Assembly: GCA_017654935.2 (NCBI GenBank)
Contig: CM065700.1
Location: forward strand, 45,893,696-45,957,695
DNA from: Phymorhynchus buccinoides
Lineage: Eukaryota > Mollusca > Gastropoda > Neogastropoda > Raphitomidae
DNA length: 64,000 nucleotides
Direction of reading: 5' to 3'
A program made the translations under genes and the position numbers. Shown piece by piece: positions 1-10,345 of the stretch. Positions within the stretch are counted from its first letter, which is position 1, and the number at the start of each line of letters is the position of its first letter. Under the pieces are notes generated by a model. The model saw only the letters and a program-made list of their open reading frames with translations. It searched no databases and was not told the origin of the DNA.

Positions 1-798
1 GCTGTATTTATACAGTGTATTTTTGTACGGATAACATTTCCTAATTTTTACGAACTGAATAAAACGTGCATTACAAGAACATTAACAGGACATTTAAAAC
101 GAACACGGACCGAAATACAACACTTGTCTGCATTTCGTAATGTGTATAAATGTACCTTTTTTAACCTTATATTCTGTTTCCTCTGATTGTGCTGTAGCAC
201 ACCTGCATCCACAAACCGGTGCATCCAACTCCTTCAGTACTACCCACGCTCCCTCTGACTTTCTGCCATCCATTGTGAACTAATTCCAGCCCATCTTTCT
301 AAGATAGCCGTTGTTGCCTCCTTTTGCTATCTGGAGTTGGAGACGATTTACTGGCACGCGATGTTTTGCTCATGTCCTAGAACTAAGACTATGGAGAGCT
401 TGGTCATGTTAACAAAAACTTTCTGGTCAGTGTATTGTATAAGTAGGTTTGGTTATTGTGAACCCAACGTATCTTAACCGCCGGCTGCGTAATGATAATG
501 ATTCAATCATTGTTTGCATGTGCTCTAAACTATTGCACGCGTTTTATATTTTTGAAGAGATAGACAAACACACAAATAAAATAATTATTAATTATTTAAA
601 TACCAAAAACATACAAAAAGAAAATTAGCACATTGGTTTTTTTTCTTCTTTTCAGAACACAGAACAGATCATAATGTGAAAGCTGAGTTTGTTTCTGAGG
701 TTCACAAAAAACAGACATTGGACACAAAAAAAGTTTATCAAAGCAAACCAAGTAATATAGAAATGATGTTTTTTTAATCGAGCTACCTTCTTAGTGAA

Positions 799-1285
799 TC
801 GCTACAATGTGGCACAGTTCATTCGATCTCTTCCCCTGGGAAATGTGGTTGATGCCATGTGGCACACACCTTACATTGGGAAATGTGGTTGATGTAGTGT
901 GGCACCCCTTCCCCTGGGAAATGTGGTTGATGCAGTGTGGTGCACCCCTTCCCCTGGGAAATGTGGTTGATGCAGTGTGGTGCACCCCTTCCCTTGGGAA
1001 ATGCGGTTGATGTAGTGTGTTGCACCCCTTCCCCTGGGAAATGTGGTTGATGCAGTGTGGTGCACCCCTTCCCCTGGGAAATGTGGTTGATGCAGTGTGG
1101 TGCACCCCTTCCCTTGGGAAATGTGGTTGATGCCATGTGGCACAGCCCTTCCCTTGGGAAATGTGGTTGATGCAGTGCGGTACATCCCTTCCCATGGGAC
1201 ATATGGTTGCTGGGATATGACATGGCCCTCTGGCACTATGCTTGCTGCGGTGTGGTATGTCCAAGGAAATGTGGTTGCTATATGG
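799..1285. repeat. 40 bp minisatellite, left-arm copy
   Basis: Nine clear units, each starting near ATGTGGTTGATG and ending CCTGGGAA, with degenerate units at the right end (about 1199 and 1267). The unit lacks stops in several frames, so the long open frames here are by-products. The right arm has about ten units, so the arms differ by roughly one copy. Confidence 0.93.
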
Positions 1286-1709
1286 CACAGAGATTCAGGA
1301 GACTTGAGTATGCGCTGGTTTCATCACTCCAAGGTTGGTTCCTTCCTCTGGCCTGGAACAAGGCAGCTTTGACTGGTGGCAAGTTGGGGCGTTGGAACGA
1401 CGATGAATTTTTTTTTTTTAATGTAAAAGATCGAGATCAGATTTCTTTAATTCCAGGAAGCGCAAACGAATTTCAAAATAAAAAATGTTTTATTCCAGAA
1501 AGAGCAAGCAAAGTGTCTTTTATGTCCAAATGGCAAGCAAAAAAACGGTTTAAAAAAAATCGAGATAAGATTTCTCTAAGACAAGGAAGCGAATTTCAAA
1601 ATCAAATTATATAAAATAACCCTTGGCTGAATTTATTAAGTTTTGTTTTCGGGTTCTTATCAAAATGGCTCCCCACGACTGTTGATTCTGCATCAGTTGG
1701 GTACATGTA

Positions 1710-2616
1710 CATGGTCTGTGCTTTTGTTTTGTCTAAAATCGATTACTGCAACTCTCTCCTTGCTGGCCTCCCAAAGTATCTTCTCAGTCGCCTCCAAAGA
1801 ATTCAAAACAATGCTGCCCGATTAGTCCTTAAGTCTTCTAAGTATGAACATGTCACGCCACTTCTGCACTCTCTGCACTGGTTAAAAATCTCTGATAGGA
1901 TTGACTATAAACTCTCCACTCTTTCCTTCACTGTCATCTCTGGTTCTGCCCCTGATTACCTGTCTGACCTACTTCACCTCTACACACCTTCTCGTGTCCT
2001 CCGCTCTTCCTCTGACACTCGCCTCCTGCAACCAGCCACTGTCAAAACCAAAACCTATGGTGAAAGGTCCTTTTCGTTCCAGGCTCCATCTGTGTGGAAC
2101 AACTTACCCCTGTCTCTCAGACACTCCGACTCTCTGGACGCGTTCAAGGCCGGTCTAAAAACTCATCTCTTTTCTAAGTTGTAGCTGACATGCATAGGTT
2201 GATTGTGCAGTATGGACATTGAGTGGTGTGTGTGTGTGCGTGTGCGTGTGCGCGTGCGTGTGCGTGTGCGCGTGCGTGTGCGTGCAATGTGTGTGTGTGT
2301 GTGTGTGTGTATGCAGTGTGTGTGTTGATTGTGCCGTATGGAAATTGAGTGGTGTGTGTGTTTGTTTGTGTGTGTGTGTGCGTGCGTGCGCGCGTCGTGT
2401 GTGTGTATGTGTGTGTGTGCATGTAGCGTGTATGTGTGTGTGACGCCCCCCCCCCCCCCCCCCCCCCGCGTCACCCCCCTTCCCACCCTCTCCCCTTCAT
2501 CGTCTTTCTTTGTGTGTGTGTGAATGTTTATAGTTTTATTTCTTTGTAAAGCGCCGTGAATAGAATTTTCTAGATATGTGCGCTATATAAGTGCCTATTA
2601 TTATTATTATTATATT
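1710..2616 (+). mobile_element. 5'-truncated CR1-like LINE insertion
   Basis: Absent from the right arm, which reads straight through at 48319-48323. ATGTA occurs at both junctions (1705-1709 and 2617-2621), a plausible 5 bp target-site duplication. The body holds the C-terminal end of a reverse transcriptase, a GT-rich and C-rich 3' UTR (about 2229-2467), then a tail with AAAGCGCC, GCGCTATATAA and (TTA)n, the usual 3' signature of CR1/L2-type elements. It is too short to be autonomous. Confidence 0.85.
1711..2184 (+). pseudogene. LINE reverse transcriptase C-terminal fragment
   Basis: The reading frame is open to TAG at 2182-2184 and gives the end of a CR1/jockey-group ORF2. Visible motifs are KIDYCNSLLAGLP, LQRIQNNAARLVL, LLHSLHWL, YTPSRVLRSS, TYGERSFSFQAPSVWNNLP and a final FKAGLKTHLF. 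These are the conserved tail after the catalytic domain. The endonuclease and the catalytic YADD region are missing because the insertion is 5' truncated. The first in-frame ATG lies in the target-site duplication and is not a real start. Uninterrupted frame and readable tail suggest a fairly recent insertion. The clade is judged by eye from motifs. Confidence 0.85.
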
Positions 2617-2761
2617 ATGTATGGCCAAATAATTTCTAAATGCTTGTTCTTGTATTTCTGAACTCGGTGTTTCAATGTAGTGAAGTTCCTAGTCGATGTT
2701 GTAAACATTTTTATACACTTTTAGTTTTCATTCATGATGTATTATCCGAATTCACATTAAA

Positions 2762-2765
<4 letters not shown>

Positions 2766-2812
<47 letters not shown>
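2766..2812. repeat. (CT)n microsatellite
   Basis: About 23 CT dinucleotides. The matching (GA)n in the right arm (48113-48178) is longer. Confidence 0.97.
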
Positions 2813-2815
<3 letters not shown>

Positions 2816-3094
2816 CACTTATTTGTGTGCGCACGTGTGTGAGTCTGGATATTAATGCCTGCCTGTGCGCGCGTGTGTGTGATTTTTAAAGCAATAAGCA
2901 TAAAATATAAGAAATATTGACACATACACAAAACGCACCTGCCCGTGCACACAGCACCTGTACCCTAGCCTCTAGTCTAGTTCATTGGAGATCTAAGTAG
3001 CCTTTTGTCTCCTTGTGAAGCGGAGTGATTTGCAATCCTTTTTCTTCAGCGTCCGCGGGCCACATGACCATAATGCGTAAGATAGGTACTTTAT

Positions 3095-3450
3095 AGTCAT
3101 ATATGCGTCTGTGTGAAATTCGGGTTCCCACCTGGAGAGAGCGTCGCAGCCAGAGGCGCACCACCCAATTTTTTGGGGGGCATGCGATTTTTGTGTGACT
3201 GATAAGGAAGGGAGGGGTGGAGTACTTTTTGACCAAATGACAACTTTTTCGTTGCCACTTGAATCAACGTGTGCTAAGTGCATGGGCACACGGGACCTCG
3301 GTTTGTCGTATCATCCGAAAGACTCCACGTTCAGACTGTGAGGCCTAGTGCAAAGTGAGGAAAAATCCCCTAAACCCAGGTTTGAACTCGGGTTTACTTG
3401 ACACAAGGCGAACGCGTCACCTGTGCCACGCTACACCTATGTGTCCGGTT
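3095..3450 (-). mobile_element. tRNA-headed SINE, left-arm copy
   Basis: Read on the minus strand it has a box A-like segment (GTGGCACAGG), a degraded box B (GAGTTCAAACC), a conserved core with AACGTGGAGTCTTTCGG and ACCGAGGTCCCGTGTG, then a tail with GCGACGCTCTCC and AATTTCACACAGACGC. The core resembles the widespread metazoan SINE core I know as Nin-DC; that identity is from memory. Counterpart of 47450-47830. Confidence 0.75.
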
Positions 3451-4482
3451 TTCAGAGGTCTCCCTGCTGCATTCAGATGCCACATTCCAATTTTGGAGTT
3501 GAAAGGAGACTATTATTTGGAATATGTTTAGGGGGGGAAAGGCAGGAGAATGGGCCAACGATGCAAAATACAATGATAGTAAGAATATGAAAAGGCTGCG
3601 AAGAGTAATGCATTAGTGGAAGCTATTAGCACAGAACCTCCAGAGGGTGGTGGAACTATTTGCATAAAAAGGTTCCCCCACGGGACATGCAGTCGTTCAA
3701 GCTTGCGCAGTATTTTGTAAACCGCTGCACATAACCACTTCAAATGTTGTCATTTCAGTGCTGGTAGATTAAAAAACAAACATGTACGCTATCCTGTTGA
3801 GTAGGCCCGGTTGTAGCAGTGAGCTAATCGCCTTACTCGGGGAAACCCTAGGACTGCGTGCCATTGAGTTCAGGTGTCGTGTCCTCGGGTTGCTGTGCTC
3901 CCTAATGACGTGTCGTTATGCCCACGTGTTGATGACCCCCCCTCCCCTCCTAAAAAATAAAGCCTATCCCTTCCACCAACACGATCTCTAACCGTAAGCA
4001 TAACCCTTGGGCCGTGTACACACATAAGCGGAGATTCCGTGCGGAAACCCGTGCGCAATCCATAAAAAAGTGAAAAAGATTTGTGCACGTGTCGGAATTT
4101 CCCCTACATGCGCAAACTTTTATCCTCCTTTCTTCCACTTATTTAGGGCTTTCCGTACGGAACTTACGCGTCTAATGTGAACCCGGCGTAAACCTGAACC
4201 CAAGTCTCGGGGTGTTTTTTGATAGGGATGCACACCAAAGTGAGGTTTTCTAGCTGCCTAACTGAACATCACTAATATATATTACTTCCCTTTGCCCCCC
4301 AAAAAGAGCAAAACTAAGATTGTTATGGGAAAAGGTGGAATAGGCAAAGAAAGTGGGAAAACGGGACGAGGCAAAATGACAGAAAACGAACTGGGAATAG
4401 GTAAGCTGGGAGAAGGCTAAATGGGAAAAGGTGGAATAGGAAAAGACAAAATGTAACACTTGATCAAAATAAGATTTCTTAC

Positions 4483-4640
4483 CAGCTATAAGAGGGAAAA
4501 CCGTGGTTTTGACACGTGACGTACTGGGTCTTTAAAGACCCACCACGTTACGTGTCACATTCCCTCTTATGCTAGGGAGATTTCTTACCAGATATAAAAG
4601 GGAAAACCATTATTTTGACACGTGACGTGGTGGGTCTTTA
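4483..4640. repeat. Foldback repeat with nested copy
   Basis: A segment with AAGATTTCTTACCAG, AGAGGGAAAACC and TTTTGACACGTGACG runs into TGGGTCTTTAAAGACCCA, after which part of it recurs inverted and then again direct up to about 4640. A single direct copy lies at 34168-34245. It is probably a miniature transposon that inserted into or beside its own kind. Confidence 0.7.
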
Positions 4641-4828
4641 AGGTTTTGTCTCATTCAGACAAATGTGAAAGAAAAGATGTTTCGTCTCGGAAAGTTCTAA
4701 TCTCTAGCAGATTCCAATGTCAAATTTAACCCCAGTTTTCTTTTTCCGCTTAGGGACATGACACATCATAGCAACGCACCGTGTGGTCTTCGAGTGCAAC
4801 AATATCATAATTATTCCCCTTGTCCCCT

Positions 4829-4990
4829 GAAGACGGAGTGCGGCTGCCCACGTGGCGAGGTAATCAAAAACGGTCAGACACGTAAATGTTCTCATCCCTA
4901 GCTGATGCATTTGTACCATAGTGTTCAAGTGCTTCGGGCTGTTGGGATGATCCCTGGAGTCTTTTAGCCAGCATACGTCAACAACATCCC
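4829..4990 (+). repeat. Dispersed repeat, copy 1
   Basis: Shares TAATCAAAAACGGTCA, TTCAAGTGCTTCG, GCTGTTGGGA and a CCCTGGAGTCTT-like end, in order, with 43925-44070. Class unknown. Flanking 4645-4828 and 4991-5160 show nothing I can name. Confidence 0.65.
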
Positions 4991-5204
4991 CTTTGTTGTA
5001 TTGTATATAATGCACTTTTTGTTTTTACTAAGAAACAAATATTGATGATGTTCATTAACTAAGGGTCTCGTTATATCGACAGTATATTTTCTCTGTCCGT
5101 TTGTCCGTCCGAGAACTTCAGATTGTTAGCGGGCCCGGGTCACTGACGGTCATTTGACCCCTCATTTTGTGCAGCCTGGGGTCATCTGACCATCGAAGTC
5201 GGCA

Positions 5205-5270
5205 AAAAGATAGTGGGACGATCCTGGAGGTACTGCAATACCAGGAAAGTCCCGAATTTTTTTTAACATT
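5205..5270 (+). repeat. GTCCC-type dispersed hairpin, copy
   Basis: GGGAC, CCTGG, CCAGG and GTCCC occur in nested order around AGGTACTGCAATA, so the strand can fold into stacked stems. Related segments lie at 11739-11840, 13680-13815 and 32541-32605. Confidence 0.6.
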
Positions 5271-5388
5271 GAAGATAGTAATGAGAGCTGTTGTATGGAG
5301 TGAGAAAAAGATAAGGAAAAGAAAGGGTGTCGTATCTTAAAAGGGTGGTGGGAAATAAGGTGAGGGTACATTCACAAAATAAAGGTAC

Positions 5389-5570
5389 TACAGTGGAACC
5401 TCCAGTATAAGACCTTCAAAAAAGCATTCAAAATGAGGTCTCATTGGGAGGGGTCTTAGAGGGGGAGGTAATGTTAATACTTACAAAGAAGGGCAATGTC
5501 TCGGAAAAGTGGGTCTTATATGTGAGGGAGTCTTATAATGGGGGGGTCTTATAAGGGAGGTTCCACTGTA
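5389..5570. mobile_element. MITE with TA duplications
   Basis: CAGTGGAACCTCC opens the element at 5391 and its inverse GGAGGTTCCACTG closes it at 5568, flanked on both sides by TA. Inner repeats of GGTCTTATA type extend the symmetry. TIR and TA target fit the Tc1/mariner/pogo superfamily. There is no coding capacity. Confidence 0.85.
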
Positions 5571-5639
5571 TTACCAAAGATTTATCCCCTCTCCACAGCA
5601 CCTACTTCATAGCGGTAAGAGATAACACTTAACTACACA

Positions 5640-5727
5640 CTTGTTAGCAGCTTCAAATAAAAGAAGTTTTATTGGGTCCTCCAAACTGCATTAATTTTTA
5701 TGTATGTCTCTCCCTTTCTACCTCTCC

Positions 5728-5777
<50 letters not shown>

Positions 5778-6235
5778 AACGAGGACACGAGAGACAGTGA
5801 CAGGGCAAGTTATAGACAGATACAACATTCAATCTTAAACATACTCTAGAGTGACTGGCACAAAACACAAATCAGAACAGAGGGGCGGCAGAGAAATATA
5901 AGGTTTTTTTTGTTCCAATGATTTATTCCCTTTCTACTTGTATTGATGGTGATGGGGGATAACATGGCACTGCATACTTGTATAGTTCACGACTTCAAAA
6001 GAAAGACTATTTTGTTGGGTCCTCGAAAACGCACTAACTTTTGTGTCTCTCCTTCTCCTTCTTCTACCACCCCACCCCCCTCCTCTCTCTCATTGACTCC
6101 CCTTTGCTCCCTCCCTCCTTCGCTTACCTCTCCCTTTCTCCCCTCTCTCTCTTTTTCGTTTATTTTATGCACGTGTGCACTACACCTCCTATGTCATAAG
6201 CCTGAAACATTAAAATTGTTTCTCTCTCTCTTTCA
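5640..6235. repeat. Diverged direct duplication with CT tracts
   Basis: The segment at about 5652-5725 (CTTCAAATAAAAGAAG, TTGGGTCCTCC, then CT-rich) recurs at 5993-6060 with substitutions. (CT)n fills 5731-5774 and pyrimidine-rich sequence fills 6040-6160. No gene seen. Confidence 0.65.
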
Positions 6236-6508
6236 GAGTTAGCTGTGTATTATTATCGTTATAGAGTGTCTACTAATGTTGAACTTATGTGTCCATTGTG
6301 CAAAGAATGCACTGAAGATGAATTGCATTTTATTTTGCGTTGTCCTGCATTATATGATATCCGACAAAAATGTATCCCACATAAATATATTCGTAATCCA
6401 TGAGCGTTTAAATTAACATTGTTCGCTTCAAAGAAAGAAAGTGATATTCGGAATCTGGCCCTTTTTATGTATAAAGCTTTCAAATATAGAGAAATTGCTA
6501 TTTCATAG
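6236..6508 (+). pseudogene. LINE ORF2 C-terminus with zinc knuckle
   Basis: Translates to a C-terminal domain with CPLCKECTEDELHFILRCP (a C-x2-C...H...C knuckle), then CIPHKYIRNP, an in-frame TGA at 6401-6403, and after it ALFMYKAFKYRE and a terminal TAG at 6506-6508. The minus-strand LINE at 21483-22420 aligns residue by residue (CPVCYKGEENEIHFVLSCP, LYVYKAFKVRKD), so both belong to one family. The internal stop and the missing catalytic domain make this a dead fragment. In the intact relative the knuckle is presumably a nucleic-acid-binding part of the retrotransposition protein. Confidence 0.8.
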
Positions 6509-6716
6509 TCCTTCTGCCATGTTCTGCCATGTTCTGACTGGATATTAAATGTCATCTGACTGAAGCAATTGGTTGGGTTTTTTTTGTTTTTGAAGCAATT
6601 GTTATATGTAGCGACACTAGTATGTGTATTGATGATGATTTGCTAATTTTATTATGGCTGTTGATCTTTGTTTCTTCACTTCCCCTTCATAAGGGGCCTT
6701 GGCCTATTTGAAAAAT

Positions 6717-6720
<4 letters not shown>
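6236..6720 (+). mobile_element. 5'-truncated LINE (family B), copy 1
   Basis: Contains the end of a LINE ORF2, a 3' UTR and a terminal hairpin (CCCCTTCATAAGGGG, 6682-6696) followed by GGCCT and an A-rich end. The same hairpin and end occur in the element at 21409-22420. It sits between a short CT tract ending about 6232 and a long (CT)n starting at 6721, suggesting insertion into a CT microsatellite. Confidence 0.8.

Positions 6721-6777
<57 letters not shown>
6721..6777. repeat. (CT)n microsatellite
   Basis: About 28 CT units between a LINE 3' end and a candidate minus-strand splice donor. Confidence 0.97.
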
Positions 6778-6780
<3 letters not shown>

Positions 6781-6783
6781 TAC

Positions 6784-6859
6784 CCGCCCTTGCTGTTTTC
6801 AGTTGTCGAAGTCGTGATCTGATCTTCAGCCTCTCCTTCAGGTCCTCCGTGGTGCACAA
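6784..6859 (-). CDS. Candidate internal exon, charged helix
   Basis: On the minus strand a 3' splice site (GTGTTTCAG) precedes this 76-nt segment and a strong 5' splice site (GGGCGG then GTAAGTG) follows it. Phase 0 translates to LCTTEDLKERLKIRSRLRQL and a few more residues ending TARA plus one base. This is highly charged with amphipathic helix or coiled-coil character. A second frame (VHHGGPEGEAEDQ...) is also open but looks less like a protein. The donor abuts the CT tract, which reads (GA)n on this strand. I could not find partner exons with confidence. Function unknown; something cytoskeletal or structural would fit the composition, but that is a guess. Confidence 0.5.
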
Positions 6860-7113
6860 CTGAAACACATATTACGACACGTTACTAGCGTACTGCTGTG
6901 TTGTACTTAGTGTACACTTATTGTACAACATTTACCGTATTGTACCTAAGACGTAAGCTCTTTGAAAGCACAATGAACTATGTGATCTTCAGTCTGCCCA
7001 TGTGTTCCTTTGTGATGTGTCACTGACACACATTACACTGTATCGCACTAGCTGTACACATTGTGTACAGACACTGTACAATACTGTACTGTTTTTTGCA
7101 TAATGATCTGTGA

Positions 7114-7256
7114 CTGTATTTACATTGAGGTAGTATGACTTATCATCATGATATCTTAGAAGTCCTTCTAAAGTCCTATTAAATCCTATTACTTTAGCAG
7201 GACTTCCTAAGATATGATGACAAGTCTCATACTATCTCACTGTGAATACAGGCCCT
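7114..7256. mobile_element. Palindromic MITE, older copy
   Basis: An imperfect palindrome: CTGTATTTACATTGAG at the left mirrors CTCACTGTGAATACAGG at the right, centred on CCTATTAAATCC. Same family as the next element and directly abutting it. Confidence 0.8.
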
Positions 7257-7399
7257 GGGCCTGTATTCACGTTGAAATAGCATGAGACTTAGCATGATGC
7301 TAACTTAGAAGCTCTTCCAATGTCCTATAGGACTTTTGGAAGAGCTTCTAAGTTAGCATCATGCTAAGTCTCATACTATATCACTGTGAATACAGGCCC
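7257..7399. mobile_element. Palindromic MITE, near-perfect hairpin
   Basis: GGGCCTGTATTCAC at the left end is matched by GTGAATACAGGCCC at the right. The arms (GACTTAGCATGATGCTAACT and so on) pair almost perfectly around a small TATA loop. The transcript would be one long hairpin. No coding capacity. Confidence 0.88.
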
Positions 7400-7441
7400 T
7401 GGTCTTCAATCCGTCCTTGCGGTTCTATGTGGTACATGACT

Positions 7442-7687
7442 TTAACCCTTTCACCGCCAGTCATATTTCAGCCAAAAATGTCCATTAAATTTACCTGGGT
7501 AGAGAACAAAATCCATCTGCAGTATTGGGGATTCTTCCGTGACGTATATAAAATAAGGTCTATCCTTACTTCCCAAAACTAAGACAATAGGGCCTTTGGA
7601 TAACAGACCTCAATTTGATGCCTTTTAGTGACATAGGTGCTAAATCACTGTGGTGCTAAAATGCAACTTTGGCGGTGAAAGGGTTAA
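7442..7687. mobile_element. piggyBac-type MITE, copy 1
   Basis: TTAA plus CCCTTTCACCGCC opens and GGCGGTGAAAGGG plus TTAA closes the 246 bp element. TTAA target duplication and a CCC-initial inverted repeat are piggyBac hallmarks. Four more copies lie at 24411, 36664, 59178 and 61887. Confidence 0.88.
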
Positions 7688-8424
7688 CACACACAATGCT
7701 ATTTAGAATTCCCCTCTAAGTACATGGGAGTCCTATTGTCCTCGTACAAATTCGACTTCTTTTTATTTTTACTTCTTTTTATCCTTTTCTTGTTTGATTA
7801 GGGGGGGGGGGGGGGGGTGTACGGAAAGATGCAGGAGTATGTGAGTATGCGAAAATTGAAATATTAAATGATTTCGCCGAATGTTTGGCGAAATACGGCC
7901 GAAAAATCGTGAAATTGGCTACAACTTCAATCTTGAATATCTTTTAAGAAAGAAAAAAAAGACCGACATAATGCGTTGATATTTTCAGTATTTACTAAAG
8001 ACTAAAAGTCCAACATTTCTAGTATAAAACTGAACCGGAAGTGTCCTGGTGAGGAACCAGCAGGTAAATTTTTCTACCCACCATTTCTACATTACTCCAA
8101 AAGGTACTGCAGTCATTTTTTTCATCTTCTAGGTAAATTTGTATTAACGGAAGTCAAAACCGGAAGTGACGTCACAAAACAAACTTATCGGTATTATTGT
8201 AGCTCTTACTCTGGGCGAGGTTGTAAAGGAATTTGCTTATGATATGTAAAGTAGTTTGTCGGTTATTCAATTTTTTGCAAATTGGGATGCGTCACATTCG
8301 TTGATTTCCATATTTACGGTATTCCATTTTTCACCCTATTTCGTTGAAATTGTTTGCATGGAAATGCTTGACGCGTTGCAATCACGTGATGCTATTAAAC
8401 ACTACTTCCAGTTTAGCATCGTGT
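7688..8424. other. Intergenic, no gene seen
   Basis: Holds a G run at about 7801-7817 and AT-rich sequence with two GGAAGTG-containing stretches. A splice-like GCAGGTAAAT at about 8060 has no convincing coding segment attached. Confidence 0.5.
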
Positions 8425-8500
8425 CTTTGTGAAGCGCTTAGAGCCCCTTAAGGAGAATAGGCGCTATGTAAATTGTCATTATTGTTATTATTATTATGTT
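8425..8500 (+). repeat. CR1/L2-type 3' tail remnant
   Basis: TTTGTGAAGCGCTTAGAG, GGCGCTATGTAAAT and (TTA)n/(TTG)n form a LINE or SINE 3' terminus. No coding part is attached. Confidence 0.65.
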
Positions 8501-8694
8501 GTTGTTGTCCTTTTTGTGTGCGGGGTGTGTGTTAATTGTGTGCGGGGTGCGAGACTACTTATCATTGTGTCGATGAAACGTGCTTCGGCGAAACTCGCGT
8601 AGGCGAGTAGTGGCGCGACGGCTCGGCCAAAGTATTTTTTTAATTATATCAGGCGCCGAACGGCAGCACGACGCATCTGCGCTCATATGACAGG

Positions 8695-8895
8695 GGACTG
8701 TCCGGGTGATCGACGACGACGACGACGAAGAAGAAGAACAACAACAACAACAAGAATAAGAAGAATAAGGAGAGGAAGAACAAAAAGAACAAGAAGAAGA
8801 ACAATAAGAATAAGGAGAACAAGAACAAGGAGAACAAGAACAAGAAGAACATAAAGAAGAAGAAGAACAACAACAACAGAAGAACAAGACACATT
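8695..8895. repeat. Imperfect trinucleotide tract
   Basis: Runs of GAC, AAG, AAC and AAT repeats. Long open frames here (poly-Ser/Cys/Leu on the minus strand) are low-complexity artefacts. Confidence 0.9.
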
Positions 8896-9105
8896 TCAGC
8901 CCAGCCCGCCGGAATAGCAGGTGCTCTCTCTGCTATCTGGCAGTCATAGTCGGAAACAACACAGGCATACTTTCTATGAAATTTCATTATCCTATGCATT
9001 TGATAAACGAAGAGATAATTTATTCGTATGATACGCGTGCATGCGTGCATTCATCTGTCCCTCCCTCCCTCCCTACCACCCTCGATATTATCCCTAAATT
9101 CCTCC

Positions 9106-9459
9106 TTCCCCAGGGCCGGACCTACGGGGGGGGGGGGGGGGGGGGGGGGCTGCAGCCCCCACCCTTTTTCCAAAAAAAAACCACACCAAAAAATCATGTC
9201 GCCGAACGGCAGCTAAATTTCATCGCGGGCTATACCTAGTACTCATCAGCACCACCAGTTCATAGGTACTTAATGGTTCAAAACATGAACAGTAATGGCA
9301 TTAGTCCTTTACTTCATGCCCAGATTGCACTATTTTGCTTCTCGGATTTAAACATTTTCCGGGGGAGCATGCCCCCGGACCTCCCTACGGGTCTTGGTGC
9401 TTCACACCTTCGATGAATTAGCCCCCACCCCTTAAAAACTTAGGTCCGGTCCTGTTCCC
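9106..9459. mobile_element. hAT-like nonautonomous element
   Basis: CAGGGCCGGACCTA at 9111 is mirrored by TAGGTCCGGTCCTG ending at 9454. TTCCC flanks both ends (9106-9110 and 9455-9459). The interior has a poly-G run and a CATGCCCCCGGACC motif familiar from hAT elements. Five duplicated bases are visible rather than the usual eight, so the superfamily is tentative. Confidence 0.7.
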
Positions 9460-9507
9460 TAAATCTGTCCTATCCATTTATCTATCCACCAACCCTTCTT
9501 TTCTCTG

Positions 9508-9592
<85 letters not shown>

Positions 9593-9700
9593 TACATACA
9601 CAAATGTGCGTGCGCGAACTCACACACACACACACACACACACACAGCCACACATACACACACACGCACACACACACACACGCATACACACACACGAACG
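9508..9700. repeat. Compound microsatellite (GTCT)n(CT)n(CA)n
   Basis: Dinucleotide runs with interruptions. The frames through it have no coding meaning. Confidence 0.97.
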
Positions 9701-9944
9701 CCAACTCACACAGATCCATGCTTGTAAACACGCGTTTTGCGCTTGAAAGAAAACTAAACCTTTATCTCGTGATTCCCGTGCAAACGAAAATCAACTCACT
9801 AGAAGTGGCCCGATTCGCCAAACGAAGCAGAGAGTTCACTCATTTCTAATGCGAGCAGAGCTGCCAGCAAGACGTCGATTGAAGACAGCTCCGTGCATTT
9901 TCAACTCTTAAATTCAAATATTGCGCCGGTCTGCTGTTGGAAGC

Positions 9945-9995
9945 ATGGCGACTGTTCGGACCAGCCAACAACTGATAACGCCATCTTTGGGGAAG
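9945..9995 (+). CDS. Candidate first coding exon, small gene
   Basis: The ATG has a near-ideal start context (A at -3, G at +4). It opens 17 codons, MATVRTSQQLITPSLGK, ending exactly at AAG followed by GTCAGT, a good 5' splice site in phase 0. The next exon (10121) begins in phase 0 after a 125-nt intron with a clear TTTACTTTCAG end. Upstream sequence is moderately GC-rich and free of repeats, as expected for a 5' UTR. I do not recognise the protein. The model could be a 32-residue microprotein or the start of a longer gene running to 12987. Confidence 0.45.
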
Positions 9996-10120
9996 GTCAG
10001 TAGAATTACTCAATTAGTTTTCAGTGGAGATTTTGTTATCATTCAAACAAATTCGTTTTAGTTTTCATGAAAATTTCGCAGTCGGATGAAAGTTAATCAC
10101 ACAGCAAATTTTACTTTCAG

Positions 10121-10168
10121 TTTCGGCCCATGGTTGTATCCGAAGAAGAAGAAATCAAAATGTTATGA
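10121..10168 (+). CDS. Candidate second exon, acidic
   Basis: Preceded by TTTACTTTCAG. Phase 0 gives FRPMVVSEEEEIKML then TGA at 10166-10168. The EEEE run is hydrophilic and plausible. If this is the last coding exon, the product has 32 residues. If an earlier donor (for example at GTATCC, 10136) is used, the protein could continue into 11858-12002. A dispersed TTTTACGTCC repeat begins only about 15 bases after the stop, so an insertion may have altered the original exon end. Confidence 0.4.
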   Translation, partial: FRPMVVSEEEEIKML

Positions 10169-10176
10169 ACAAAATT

Positions 10177-10345
10177 TGTTGTTTTACGTCCTCTTGACCC
10201 GAAGGGTACATCAAGGAAAACTTAGCTTTACGTCCTCCCGGCCGCCGTAGCCATATGGACATTACTTTTTATTTAGTTAGAGGTCTTAAGGGTACATATG
10301 GGACATTATCATTCTATGGATTTGAGGCCCCCAAATTTTGAGGGT
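10177..10345 (+). repeat. TTTTACGTCC repeat, two partial copies
   Basis: TTTTACGTCCTC and TTTACGTCCTCC occur 47 bases apart, each followed by material like that in the copies at 13680-13815 and 32541-32605. Confidence 0.6.

Larger units (their letters stand above)
1..4402. repeat. Left arm of a large inverted repeat
   Basis: Reads as the reverse complement of 46501-50064. Position 1 pairs with 50064 and about 4402 pairs with 46501. The arms share AT-rich sequence (1-798), a 40 bp minisatellite, unique sequence, a microsatellite, a SINE and about 1.5 kb of further sequence. They differ by scattered substitutions, small indels, minisatellite and microsatellite length, and a 0.9 kb LINE present only here. 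The outer limit is hidden by the window edge. I see no intact gene in the arm. Confidence 0.93.

Noticed and set aside
650..777. Coding-like segment after a TTCTTTTCAG site in the left arm
   Set aside because: The right-arm counterpart (about 49275-49400) has indels that break the frame at once, so it is not under coding constraint.
8555..9050. Ser/Cys/Leu-rich minus-strand frames
   Set aside because: They come from trinucleotide repeats.
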